Assembly (NCBI GenBank): GCA_012729765.1
Contig: JAAYCM010000090.1
Coordinates: forward strand, 1-64,000
Direction: 5' to 3'
DNA: 64,000 nucleotides
DNA from: Chloroflexota bacterium
GTDB taxonomy: Bacteria > Chloroflexota > Anaerolineae > Aggregatilineales > Aggregatilineaceae
Numbering within the stretch: position 1 is the stretch's first letter; each line of letters begins with the position of its first letter. The notes under the pieces were generated by a model, which searched no databases, had not been told where the DNA came from, and saw only the letters and a list, made by a program, of their open reading frames with translations. Both the position numbers and the translations under genes were made by a program. Positions 18,470-26,191 of this stretch are shown one piece after another.

Positions 18470-19321
18470 GTGACACGCACCGCCTTAGTCACCGATAGTA
18501 CTGCTAATCTGCCCGCCTCGCTGGCCGAAGCCCACCGGATTTATGTCGCGCCGCTCTATTTGCTGTGGGGCGATGAAACCTACCGCGATGGGGTAGACAT
18601 CACCGAAGAAGTATTTTACGAGCGTTTGAGCACCTCAAAAGTTATTCCCAAAACTTCTCAGGTTTCGCCGCAGGATTTTATCACCCTGTTCGAGCAGGCC
18701 CGCCAGGCCGAAAACGCCGACGAAGTGGTCTGCGGCGTCATTTCGAGCGATCTCAGCGGCACCTATGCCTCGGCTATGCAGGCTAAGGCGAACGTGGATT
18801 TTCCGGTCCATGTGATCGACTCGCGCCAGGCCACGTGGGGCCTGGGGCATGCCATGCTGAGCGCCGCTCAGGCGCGTGACGCCGGAGCCAGACCGGATGA
18901 GATCGCGGCGGCTATTGCTGAATCGGCGGCCCGCCAGCGACTCACATTCACCATCGACAGTCTGGAATTTCTGCATCGCGGCGGGCGCATCGGCAACGCG
19001 CGCCTGCTGCTCGGCTCGGCGCTCAATGTCAAGCCGGTGTTGGAGCTGCGCGACGGCGTAGTTTCGGCGGTGGGTAATGTGCGGACGCGCAAGCGCGCAG
19101 TCGAGCAGCTGCTCAAGGTGGCCGAGAACCATATCGGCAAACGCCCCATGACGCGTCTGTCCGTGATCCATGCCGCGCGTGAGGAAGAGGCCCAGGCGCT
19201 GCTGGCGCAGGCCATCGAGCAGTTCCACCCACAGGAAATCCACACATCCCTTATCGGCGTGGTACTGGGCGTGCATACCGGGCCGGGTGCGCTTGGCCTG
19301 GTGGCAGAGTACGCGGAATAG
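18470..19321 (+). CDS. DegV family fatty-acid-binding protein
   Basis: A 283-residue DegV fold protein. The N-terminal ALVTDSTANLPASLAEAHRIYVAPLYLLWGDETYRDGVDI carries the DSTAxL fatty-acid carboxylate site. It continues with KTSQVSPQDF, ISSDLSGTYASAMQAK and IDSRQATWGLGHAML, then FTIDSLEFLHRGGRIGNARLLLGSALNVKPVLELRDG. In other bacteria DegV-like proteins (FakB) present fatty acids to a FakA kinase; no FakA is visible here. GTG start with AAGGAGAAAG upstream. Ends ahead of a bidirectional terminator within the TGGGAT array. Confidence 0.93.
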   Translation: MTRTALVTDSTANLPASLAEAHRIYVAPLYLLWGDETYRDGVDITEEVFYERLSTSKVIPKTSQVSPQDFITLFEQARQAENADEVVCGVISSDLSGTYASAMQAKANVDFPVHVIDSRQATWGLGHAMLSAAQARDAGARPDEIAAAIAESAARQRLTFTIDSLEFLHRGGRIGNARLLLGSALNVKPVLELRDGVVSAVGNVRTRKRAVEQLLKVAENHIGKRPMTRLSVIHAAREEEAQALLAQAIEQFHPQEIHTSLIGVVLGVHTGPGALGLVAEYAE

Positions 19322-19330
19322 CGCCCCGCT

Positions 19331-19508
19331 GTGGGATAGTTCAGGTTAATCCCACACGTGGGATAAATGTGGGATTGTTTGGGATAGTTGGGATAAAAGC
19401 GCCGGAGAGGCGCTTTTTCATTCCCTCAGGGCTGGCTTATCCCACATATCCCACCACTATCCCACACACGGCGGTGGGCAGTGGGATATGTGGGATTATG
19501 GGTGGGTT
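19331..19508. repeat. Array of helically phased TGGGAT/ATCCCA motifs between degV-family gene and mfd
   Basis: I count eight or nine exact GTGGGAT/ATCCCAC copies plus several TGGGA/TGGGT variants. Forward TGGGA starts lie at 19359, 19370, 19380 and 19389 (steps of 11, 10 and 9). Reverse copies lie at about 19440, 19449 and 19460. Forward copies follow at 19482 and 19491, then two TGGGT at 19499 and 19503. The array surrounds a bidirectional terminator. The roughly one-helical-turn spacing suggests a binding array for a protein that recognises TGGGA. MraZ is a known factor that binds TGGGN direct repeats, but nothing here proves that link. Confidence 0.75.
19395..19418. terminator. Bidirectional terminator between degV-family gene and mfd
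   Basis: AAAAGCGCC and GGCGCTTTT form a 9-bp stem around GGAGA. T-runs flank it on both strands (TTTTT on plus, TTTT on minus), so it can end both the degV-family and the mfd transcripts. Confidence 0.8.
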
Positions 19509-22500
19509 AACTGGTCGCCGTTTGGATTTGATCGACCTGAAGTTTTTCCAGCACGTCAAGCAAACTGCGCTGCCAGATGGTTTCTTCGGGTGTCTCGTGC
19601 GAGAGCCAGATCGCGGTGCGGCTGACGCGCACATCGTGGCCGAGACGCGCCTGCAATCCCGGACGATCAACGCCGGAAAGGTAGGGCAGGCGGATCGCGA
19701 TCTGCCCGTTCTCGCTGCCGATGGCGGTTACGTTGGCGGCCTGGGCCAGCAGCTTGACACGCAGTTGGAACAGCAGCCCCTTGATCGCGCGCGGCAGATC
19801 GCCAAAGCGGTCGAGCAGCTCGGCTTCCATCTCGTCGATGCTTGGCATATCCTCAAGCTCGGCCAGCCGCCGGTAAAGCTGGATGCGCAGCGATGTTTCG
19901 TTGACAAACGTCGTGGGGATATAAGCCGGCAGCGGCAGATCGATGGTGACGGTTGGCGTGCTGATCGGCAGGTGCGGCGCTTCGCCTTCGCCCTTGAGAT
20001 GGCGCACCGCCTGGGCGAGAAGCTGCGTGTAGAGGTGGAAGCCCACCGCCGCGATATGCCCGCTCTGGCGGATGCCGAGCAGATCGCCCGCACCGCGAAT
20101 CTCCAGGTCGCGCATCGCAATCGAGAGGCCCGCGCCCAGCTCGGTCTGCTCACCGATCGTCTCCAGGCGGGCACGCGCTTCGGGCGTGAGGCGGCTGCTG
20201 CGCGGATGGAAGAAATAGGAATAGGCCTGATGCGCGCCGCGCCCGACCCGGCCTCGAAGCTGGTAAAGCTGCGCCAGTCCAAACCAGTCGGAACGGTCTA
20301 CGATCAGCGTGTTGGCGTTGGGGATATCCAGCCCGCTCTCGATGATCGAGGTCGAGATCAGGACATCATATTCACCCTTGGCAAAGAGCGTCATGATCTC
20401 CTCAAGCTGCTGCTCGTCCATCTGACCGTGCCCGACGGCGATCGAGGCTTCCGGCACCAGGCGGCGCACACGCTCGGCGATGGTCTGGATGGTCTGCACC
20501 CGGTTGTGCACAAAATAGACCTGCCCGCCGCGATCGACCTCGCGCAGGATCGCCTGCCGGACCAGCTTGTCATCGTAGACGCCGACATAGGTCACTACCG
20601 GCAGGCGCTCTTCGGGCGGCGTCTGGATCATGCTGATGTCGCGGATTCCGGTCAGGCTCATGTAGAGCGTGCGCGGGATGGGCGTCGCAGTCAGCGTCAG
20701 CACATCGACCTCGGTACGCAGCGCCTTGAGCCGTTCCTTGTGCGTCACGCCGAAGCGCTGTTCCTCGTCGATGATCAGCAGGCCCAGGTCCTTAAGCTGG
20801 ATATCGGACTGCAAGAGGCGATGGGTACCGATGATGATGTCAACCTGGCCCTGGGCCAGTTCGTAGAGGATCGTTCGCTGTTCCGCCGGGCTGCGGAAGC
20901 GCGACAGCATCTCGACCTTGACCGGGAAGGGCAGCAGCCGCCGCGAAAACGTGTTGTAGTGCTGCTGAGCCAGGACCGTCGTCGGGACCAGGATCGCGAC
21001 CTGTTTGCCGTCCATCACAGCCTTGAACGCCGCGCGCAGGGCGACTTCGGTTTTGCCATAGCCTACGTCGCCGCAGATCAGGCGGTCCATCGGGCGCGGG
21101 CGCTCCATATCGGTTTTGACCTCATGCAGCGCCTGAAGCTGATCGTCCGTCTCGACATAGGGAAACGACGCTTCCAACTCGTGCTGCCAGGGTGTATCGG
21201 GGCTGAAGGCGTGCCCCTGGACCTCGGCCCGCACGGCGTACAGCTCCAGCAGCTCGCGCGCCACCTCTTCGACCGCGCGCTGCGTGGTTTCTTTGGTGCG
21301 CACCCAGTCCTGCGTGCCGAGCCGGTTAAGCTGCGGGGCCGAATCGTCCGCGCCGATATAGCGCGAGATGCGGTCGGCCTGGTGGATCGGCACATAGAGC
21401 AGGTCGGTCCCGGCGTACTCGATCACCAGGTATTCGCGCTCGATCTCGTCCAGCACGCGCTTGCGCAGCCCGGCAAAGCGCCCGATACCATACTCGACGT
21501 GCACCACGTAATCGCCGATTTGCAGATCGGCGAAGCTGGATTCCGGGGGCAGGGCGCGCGGCTGCTGGCGGCGGCGCGGCTCCGGGCGCTTCCAGCCGAA
21601 GATTTCGGCGTCGGTCAGCAGATGATAGCCAGTTCGCTCGTCGCGCAGCGCCCAGCCTTCGCCGAGCGAGCCTTCCACGAAGATCAGCCGCCCGATATCG
21701 TCAGCCGGGGCAAGGTGCGACACCGGCGGGCGATACGTTTCCTGCTCGCCCCACAGCTCCGCGATGCGCTGTGCCTGCTGCGTGACGACGACCACCGGCT
21801 CGCCCCGGTCGTAGAGGCCGAACAGGTCTTCCAACAGCATCCGGAGCTGGCCGCCGTGACGCGGCCCTGGCACGAACAGATCGCCCAACACCGCCCCTTC
21901 GACAATTGGGAACTCCGGATTGGTGCCGAGGTGGAGCACCTGGCGGGTCGAGAGGTCATCCTGAAGCTCATCCCAGGTGAGATAGGGCAGGGGCATATCG
22001 GGTGGAAGCTGACCAGACGCGACCTTGTCCTGGCGGGCGCTGAGCGCCTGCTCTTCGAGATCGGCCATGCTGTCTTGCAGCGTGCCCCAGTCCTCGACCA
22101 CGAGCAGTGCATCGTCGGGTACGTAATCGAGCAGCGTGGCCGGGTAGCTGTAGAGATAGGGCAGGTAGAATTCCAGCATTGGGAACGGGACCGCGTTCTG
22201 AAGCTGTTCCTGATCGGGCAGCGGCGAGGTGACATCCTCAGCCGGATCGGGACGCGCCGCGAACCACGCTGCCAGCCGGTCGGCCACATCCGGCGTAAAA
22301 CGCGGCAGCGCCTCGCGTGCCGGGGTGATGATCACCTCTGATACACTGTCTAAAGAGCGCTGTGTCGCCGGGTTGAAGGTGCGCAGGCTTTCGATCTCGT
22401 CTCCGAAGAACTCGATTCGCACTGGCCAGCCGGCGGACATGGGAAACACGTCCAGAATCCCACCGCGCCGGCTGAAGGTGCCCGGCCCCACCACAATCGA

Positions 22501-23025
22501 TGCCGGGGCATAGCCGATTTGCAGCCAGTGGCGCAGCAGCGCATCCGGCTCGGCGCGGCCCCCGGCGCGCAGCACGCGTGACCCGGCGCGGAATTCGCGC
22601 ACCGGCATCGTCTTTTGCATCAGCGCATAGGCCGAGCTGACGACGATAGGCGCGGGGGCGTCCGGCTCTGGGCGCGTGCCCACCGGCTTGACCAGCGTCG
22701 CCAGCGTGTCGAGGCGGCTGCGGATCGTGGTTTCGGTCCAGGGCGCGCGCTCGTAGAAGATCGCGGTCGGCTCGGCGAAGCGCTGCACCGGCAGATCGGG
22801 CACCCAGACCGGCATCTGCTCGGCGACATTATAGGCGCGGTCAACGCGCCCCGTCAGGACGATGACCGGGCGGCCCAGATCGGCGGCCAGCGCCGCGACG
22901 ACGTAGGGCCGGGCGGCGCGCAGCAGGTGTTGATCCGCGACCGGCTGGCGCTCGCGCAGGCTGCGCAGCAGGTCTTGATAGGCTTGAATCTGGCGCAGAC
23001 GTTCCAGCAAACCTGTAAGGTGCAT
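19507..23025 (-). CDS. mfd: Transcription-repair coupling factor
   Basis: A 1172-residue Mfd ATPase that removes RNA polymerase stalled at DNA lesions and recruits UvrA. The N-terminal UvrB-homology region (1-~350) is followed by a variable domain and the CarD-like RNA polymerase interaction domain (about 490-560; [20 protein letters not shown]). The RecG-like motor has Walker [19 protein letters not shown] (near 650), DEEQ in [28 protein letters not shown], and motif VI-type [21 protein letters not shown]. It ends in the TRCF C-terminal domain. Length is normal. It follows pth by 18 bases, a likely transcriptional unit. Confidence 0.97.
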   Translation of the reverse strand: MHLTGLLERLRQIQAYQDLLRSLRERQPVADQHLLRAARPYVVAALAADLGRPVIVLTGRVDRAYNVAEQMPVWVPDLPVQRFAEPTAIFYERAPWTETTIRSRLDTLATLVKPVGTRPEPDAPAPIVVSSAYALMQKTMPVREFRAGSRVLRAGGRAEPDALLRHWLQIGYAPASIVVGPGTFSRRGGILDVFPMSAGWPVRIEFFGDEIESLRTFNPATQRSLDSVSEVIITPAREALPRFTPDVADRLAAWFAARPDPAEDVTSPLPDQEQLQNAVPFPMLEFYLPYLYSYPATLLDYVPDDALLVVEDWGTLQDSMADLEEQALSARQDKVASGQLPPDMPLPYLTWDELQDDLSTRQVLHLGTNPEFPIVEGAVLGDLFVPGPRHGGQLRMLLEDLFGLYDRGEPVVVVTQQAQRIAELWGEQETYRPPVSHLAPADDIGRLIFVEGSLGEGWALRDERTGYHLLTDAEIFGWKRPEPRRRQQPRALPPESSFADLQIGDYVVHVEYGIGRFAGLRKRVLDEIEREYLVIEYAGTDLLYVPIHQADRISRYIGADDSAPQLNRLGTQDWVRTKETTQRAVEEVARELLELYAVRAEVQGHAFSPDTPWQHELEASFPYVETDDQLQALHEVKTDMERPRPMDRLICGDVGYGKTEVALRAAFKAVMDGKQVAILVPTTVLAQQHYNTFSRRLLPFPVKVEMLSRFRSPAEQRTILYELAQGQVDIIIGTHRLLQSDIQLKDLGLLIIDEEQRFGVTHKERLKALRTEVDVLTLTATPIPRTLYMSLTGIRDISMIQTPPEERLPVVTYVGVYDDKLVRQAILREVDRGGQVYFVHNRVQTIQTIAERVRRLVPEASIAVGHGQMDEQQLEEIMTLFAKGEYDVLISTSIIESGLDIPNANTLIVDRSDWFGLAQLYQLRGRVGRGAHQAYSYFFHPRSSRLTPEARARLETIGEQTELGAGLSIAMRDLEIRGAGDLLGIRQSGHIAAVGFHLYTQLLAQAVRHLKGEGEAPHLPISTPTVTIDLPLPAYIPTTFVNETSLRIQLYRRLAELEDMPSIDEMEAELLDRFGDLPRAIKGLLFQLRVKLLAQAANVTAIGSENGQIAIRLPYLSGVDRPGLQARLGHDVRVSRTAIWLSHETPEETIWQRSLLDVLEKLQVDQIQTATS

Positions 23026-23043
23026 AGCGAGTGTGTGTCCTGG

Positions 23044-23733
23044 TTACTCGTTTGGTTGAGCAGGATCGGGTGTGGAGTCGGGAGCTGACTCGCGGCGCGG
23101 CAGGCCCTCGACCGCGCCGTTATAGCGGTTCATGGCGATGTCGATTCCGTCGCGCAGCCAGGTTTCGACCGCCTCGACGGTTGTGGCGACCGCCGCGTTG
23201 ACCAGGTCAAGCTCGGCGGGCGAGAAGCGCTGCAGGACGAAGGCGGCGGGGTCCATACGGCCCGGCGGGCGGCCAATGCCAAAACGGATGCGCGGGAAGT
23301 CCTGCGTGCCGAGCCGCTGGATAATATCGGTCAGACCCCGGTGGCCACCGGAGCCGCCCTTCTGCCGGATGCGCAGCGTGCCAAGCGGCAGGTCGAGATC
23401 GTCGAAGATCACCAGGATGTGCGCCGGTGGAATCTTATAGAAGGTGGCGAGGCCCTGCACCGTTCCGCCGCTCAGATTCATATAGGCCTGCGGCTTGGCG
23501 AGCAGCACCCGCCGGCCCGCAATCGTGCCATCCGCGATCTTTGCCTTCGACTGCTTCTTGGGCTGGAAGGACAGGTGATAGGCGCGCGCGACGGCATCGA
23601 CACAGCGGAATCCGACGTTGTGCCGCGTGTCCTCATATTCCCGGCCCGGATTGCCCAGGCCCACCAGCAGATAGCGCTCGGTCATGTCTGCGTGCTGTCC
23701 CGTTCGTTTCGGCCAGCGCCAAAAGCGTCTCAT
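23044..23733 (-). CDS. pth: Peptidyl-tRNA hydrolase
   Basis: Pth recycles peptidyl-tRNA released from stalled ribosomes. Motifs are LLVGLGNPGREYEDTRHNVGFRCVDAVA (with the catalytic His of TRHNVG), KPQAYMNLSGG, ILVIFDDLDLPLGTLRIRQKGGSGGHRGL (catalytic Asp region) and FPRIRFGIGRPPGRMDPAAFVLQRF. Two starts are possible. ATG 23733 overlaps the upstream stop as ATGA, favouring translational coupling but adding 16 residues. ATG 23685 gives the family-standard N-terminus but has only a weak ribosome-binding site. A short Ser/Asp/Pro tail extends beyond the domain. Confidence 0.95.
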   Translation of the reverse strand: MRRFWRWPKRTGQHADMTERYLLVGLGNPGREYEDTRHNVGFRCVDAVARAYHLSFQPKKQSKAKIADGTIAGRRVLLAKPQAYMNLSGGTVQGLATFYKIPPAHILVIFDDLDLPLGTLRIRQKGGSGGHRGLTDIIQRLGTQDFPRIRFGIGRPPGRMDPAAFVLQRFSPAELDLVNAAVATTVEAVETWLRDGIDIAMNRYNGAVEGLPRRESAPDSTPDPAQPNE

Positions 23734-24500
23734 TGATCGTCGTAGTCGTCGCGGCTGGTCCAGGCAGTGCGCTGGGTATAGGGCTGGAGCCGCCGCCGCA
23801 CCACCAGGTAGCCGAGCATGATCGCAAACAGAATCACGGCCAGATAGGCTCCAGCGCAGAACGCGCTGCGCACTCGCCCCAGATTGATCCGCGCCTGTGG
23901 CTCGCTGGCCGGCTCGATATTTGCGGCGGCAGGCTCTACCGGCTCGCTGCCCGGATCGTCCAGCCCGGCCAGGCTTTCAGGGGCCGGATTGTTGCTCGGC
24001 GGCTGTACGATCGGTGAAGTGGGCGAGGGGCCGGGGGTTGGCTCGACGGCGCTTGCGCCCAGGCCCGACGCGGTCGGGATCGGAGTCGGCCCGCTGTTGA
24101 TCACGCGCAGGTTCGAGACGACAAACTCACCGATCTCGCCGGTGGTCATGACGACGCGCAGCCGGAGCTGGTATGCACCATCGGGCACCAGGCTCGTGTT
24201 CCAGGCCCCCAACACGCCGTCCTGTACCTGCTGCGTGACGCGCTCCTGCACCAGGAACCACTGCTCGGCTGGCTCGTTGAGATTGTCGTATTCCAGGGTA
24301 TAGCTGGCAAACGCGGTCGGGTGGGCGGCGCTGCCGACGATGTTGATCTGTCCGAAAAGCTGCTCGCCGCTGCCCGGTGAGGTGATCTCCGCGATCAGGC
24401 CATCGGGACCCTGGGCGAAGAGCGGGCCGGGCGGCAGCAGGTTCAGGCCGCCGAAGATGAACGCTGCCGCAGCCAGGAAGATGCCCAGCCGTCGCACCAT
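23730..24500 (-). CDS. Exported protein with N-terminal signal and C-terminal membrane anchor
   Basis: A 256-residue type I membrane protein. A signal peptide (MVRRLGIFLAAAAFIFGGLNLLPPGPLFAQ) leads to a beta-rich domain (about 30-135; ITSPGSGEQLFGQINIVGSAAHPTAFASYTLEY ... GAYQLRLRVVMTTGEIGEFVVSNLRV) that looks like an Ig/fibronectin fold. Next come a Pro/Ser/Thr/Glu-rich stalk (about 140-205), a membrane helix (AYLAVILFAIMLGYLVV) and a short basic and acidic cytoplasmic tail ending in DDYDDQ. I do not recognise a family. The four-base overlap with pth places it first in the pth-mfd unit. Confidence 0.7.
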   Translation of the reverse strand: MVRRLGIFLAAAAFIFGGLNLLPPGPLFAQGPDGLIAEITSPGSGEQLFGQINIVGSAAHPTAFASYTLEYDNLNEPAEQWFLVQERVTQQVQDGVLGAWNTSLVPDGAYQLRLRVVMTTGEIGEFVVSNLRVINSGPTPIPTASGLGASAVEPTPGPSPTSPIVQPPSNNPAPESLAGLDDPGSEPVEPAAANIEPASEPQARINLGRVRSAFCAGAYLAVILFAIMLGYLVVRRRLQPYTQRTAWTSRDDYDDQ

Positions 24501-24662
24501 CTCAACCGTCCTTAGAATCGTTTTAACACCGGCAATGTAACCTGTCTAGTCTAGCAATCCCGCGCCGAAGATGCAACCCTTTTTGCCGCGTCACAACAGG
24601 TTTTCGGCAGCCGTCAGCCGCCTAATGTATTGGGCTTAAGCCCCTCACTACCCACTCGTATA
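24501..24662. other. Upstream intergenic spacer, AT-rich toward the right
   Basis: This is the first part of a 453-base gap. It would hold the promoter of the 24500 minus-strand gene, but I see no confident hexamers. Base composition becomes clearly AT-rich from about 24570 compared with the flanking genes. Confidence 0.4.
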
Positions 24663-24687
24663 TTAGAATAGCAACAGATTGTTCTAA
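24663..24687. promoter_or_regulatory. Inverted repeat just upstream of the strong promoter
   Basis: TTAGAA at 24663-24668 and TTCTAA at 24682-24687 are inverted arms, ending 15 bases before the -35 hexamer. The position suits an activator or repressor site. I cannot name the protein. Confidence 0.4.
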
Positions 24688-24702
24688 ACTTTGTAAAAAC
24701 AA

Positions 24703-24731
24703 TTGACAGCCCTGATGTTCTATGCCATAAT
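24703..24731 (+). promoter_or_regulatory. Strong sigma-70 type promoter
   Basis: Perfect -35 TTGACA (24703-24708), 17-base spacer and -10 CATAAT (24726-24731), predicting transcription start near A24738. It is the best promoter match I found in the window and feeds the hairpin-rich element immediately downstream. Confidence 0.8.
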
Positions 24732-24804
24732 CAGACTACGTTGTTCGGAAAAACAGAACAACCTCCTTCAACTTGCCATCCCAAGCAAAAAGGAGGTGGT
24801 GTCG

Positions 24805-24861
24805 ATGCATGATAGTAGTACCAAACGTGGCGTTGTGACACCCCTCCTTTCTGTGAAATAA
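24805..24861 (+). CDS. 18-residue small ORF in the structured RNA
   Basis: ATG with AAAGGAGGTG eight bases upstream (end of GGAGG to ATG) encodes MHDSSTKRGVVTPLLSVK and stops at TAA 24859-24861. Its coding sequence runs through the left arm of the 14-bp inverted repeat and the inner hairpin, so ribosomes on it would disrupt those folds. This suits a leader peptide that controls structure, or a free small protein. A second ATG at 24809 in another frame gives only nine codons. No homologue is recognised. Confidence 0.5.
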   Translation: MHDSSTKRGVVTPLLSVK

Positions 24862-24891
24862 CAGAAATCGGTGTCACAACGCCCAAAAAAC

Positions 24892-24922
24892 AAGGTCCCC
24901 TGCACGGGGACCTTACCTTTTC
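24892..24922 (+). terminator. Hairpin terminator at the end of the structured RNA
   Basis: AAGGTCCCC (24892-24900) and GGGGACCTT (24906-24914) form a perfect 9-bp stem around TGCAC, followed by ACCTTTTCT. The T-run is interrupted, so it may be partial. It lies 32 bases before the next gene's ATG. Confidence 0.65.
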
Positions 24923-24953
24923 TACACCCCAAGATGATCAAAGCGCGCTGCCG

Positions 24954-25967
24954 ATGAACCCTTTACCCCTGGGCAAGCTTCCCGCCAAACTTCTCAGCGA
25001 GCTGTTCACGCTGCTGCCGGGCGGGCCGCGCGTGGTGCTGGGGCCGCGCACCGGCGAGGATGCCGCCGTGATCGACCTGGGCACGCGCTATCTCGTGCTG
25101 AAAACCGACCCGATTACCTTTGCCACTGAACAGATCGGCTGGTACGCCGTCCAGATCAACGCCAACGATATTGCGACCACTGGCGCGCAGCCGCTCTGGT
25201 TTCTCGCTACGATCCTGCTGCCGGAGCGCACCGCTACTGAGGAAATGGCGCGCGCGATCTTCACGCAGATCGCGGACGCCTGCCGCGAGATGAGCGTCGC
25301 CGTCGTGGGCGGGCATACCGAGATCACCGCCGGCCTCGACCGCCCGATTGTGGTGGGGTGCATGGTGGGTGAGGTGGCTAAGGACAAGTTGATCCGCACC
25401 GGCGGCGCGCAGCCCGGCGATCTGATTCTGCTGACCAAAGGCGCGCCGATCGAAGCCGCCAGCATTATCGCTCGCGAGAAGCGGGATGCGCTTGCCGGCC
25501 AGTTTTCGGCTGAAATGCTGGAGCACTGCGCTAACTTCCTGTACGATCCGGGGATCAGCGTGGTGCGGGATGCGCGAATTGCGGCGGAAGTAGGCGGCGT
25601 GACCTCGATGCACGATCCGACCGAGGGCGGCGTCCTGACGGCGCTGTGGGAACTGGCCGAGGCGAGCGGCTGTGCGCTGGAGGTCGATCTCTATGGCGAC
25701 CGGCAGCCCTGGCTGCCCGACGCGGTGGCGCTGTGTGCGGCGCTCCAGCTCGACCCGGCAGCGGCGATCGCATCCGGCGCGCTGCTGCTGACCGTGCGCC
25801 CCGACCGTTTGGCAGCTCTTCAGGCAGCTTACCGGCAGGCTAATATCCCCATTTTTCACCTCGGCCAGATCGCCGCCGGTGCGCCCGCTGTGCGCGACCG
25901 GACACGCGGCGTCTTGGCGCGGCCCCTGCGCGACGAGATCGCACGTCTGTTCGACTCCAACGATTAA
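24954..25967 (+). CDS. AIR synthase-related protein (HypE/SelD/ThiL superfamily)
   Basis: A 337-residue PurM-like ATP-binding protein. The N-terminal half has GEDAAVIDLGTRYLVLKTDPITFATEQIGWYAVQINANDIATTGAQPLWFLATILLP, with the conserved Asp residues that bind Mg-ATP, and VVGGHTEITAGLDRPIVVGCMVGE. The C-terminal half has MHDPTEGGVLTALWELAEASGCALEVD. It is closest in pattern to HypE-like 'hydrogenase expression/formation' homologues, but the C-terminal PRxC(I/V) tail of true HypE is absent. No hydrogenase genes are nearby, so the substrate is unknown. No clear ribosome-binding site precedes the ATG. The structured RNA lies directly upstream. Confidence 0.82.
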   Translation: MNPLPLGKLPAKLLSELFTLLPGGPRVVLGPRTGEDAAVIDLGTRYLVLKTDPITFATEQIGWYAVQINANDIATTGAQPLWFLATILLPERTATEEMARAIFTQIADACREMSVAVVGGHTEITAGLDRPIVVGCMVGEVAKDKLIRTGGAQPGDLILLTKGAPIEAASIIAREKRDALAGQFSAEMLEHCANFLYDPGISVVRDARIAAEVGGVTSMHDPTEGGVLTALWELAEASGCALEVDLYGDRQPWLPDAVALCAALQLDPAAAIASGALLLTVRPDRLAALQAAYRQANIPIFHLGQIAAGAPAVRDRTRGVLARPLRDEIARLFDSND

Positions 25968-25993
25968 ATCTGTCTCAATTGACCAACAAGGTT

Positions 25994-26023
25994 TTGGCCC
26001 TTCCAGTTGCTTCGCGGTAGAAT
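25994..26023 (+). promoter_or_regulatory. Predicted promoter of the membrane pyrophosphatase gene
   Basis: TTGGCC (25994-25999), 18-base spacer, TAGAAT (26018-26023). This predicts a 5' untranslated region of about 160 bases before the start at 26192. Confidence 0.5.
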
Positions 26024-26079
26024 TCACGCTGTTGTCTGGTTGACTCTCCGCGCGACCCTTGTTGCGCATAAGAGGCTGC

Positions 26080-26179
26080 GAGGATGCGCTATCAAGCCAT
26101 CCTCCTGGGGGAACAGCCACCAACAAAATCTTCATGTCGCGTACTTTGAAGCTTCTTGAGAGCCTTGCACTACAGGAGG
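26080..26179 (+). promoter_or_regulatory. Candidate SD-sequestering leader of the pyrophosphatase gene
   Basis: GAGGATG (26080-26086) pairs with CATCCTC (26098-26104) as a hairpin. CCTCCTG (26101-26107) is also the exact complement of CAGGAGG (26173-26179), the ribosome-binding site of the pyrophosphatase gene. The two pairings share 26101-26104 and so exclude each other, the arrangement of an on/off translational switch. I see no match to riboswitch classes I know, including fluoride. Confidence 0.4.
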
Positions 26180-26191
26180 GGTACGGTTCAA

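Larger units (their letters stand above)
24738..24922 (+). ncRNA. Structured RNA: candidate attenuator, leader or small RNA
   Basis: The predicted transcript begins with a 7-bp hairpin (24740-24746 with 24756-24762, nine-base loop). ACCTCCTT (24761-24768) can pair with AAGGAGGT (24790-24797), which is the ribosome-binding site of an 18-codon ORF. The same site (24789-24803) can instead pair with 24837-24850 over 14 bp with one bulged T. That second partner overlaps a perfect 14-bp inverted repeat (24829-24842 with 24870-24883), which encloses a further 7-bp hairpin (24848-24854 with 24861-24867). A 9-bp terminator-like stem ends the element. GACACC at 24837-24842 can therefore pair with either of two GGTGTC copies, giving mutually exclusive folds. 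I match it to no RNA family from memory. Confidence 0.65.

Noticed and set aside
19331-19508. TGTGGGATAA motifs as DnaA boxes marking an origin
   Set aside because: The DnaA box is TGTGGATAA/TTATCCACA; every copy here has an extra G. There is no dnaA, dnaN or AT-rich unwinding region nearby.
19369-22341. Long plus-strand open frame of 990 codons opposite mfd
   Set aside because: Antisense shadow of mfd; the product has shadow composition and no domain, and mfd is unambiguous.
24829-24883. Terminal inverted repeats of a small transposable element (MITE)
   Set aside because: The 14-bp arms enclose only 27 bases with an inner hairpin, no target-site duplication is evident, and the surrounding promoter, ribosome-binding site and terminator fit an RNA element better.
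26024-26191. Fluoride riboswitch upstream of the pyrophosphatase gene
   Set aside because: I looked for the conserved GGxGATGG ... CTGATGACxCCT pattern and did not find it; only the SD-pairing arrangement remains.
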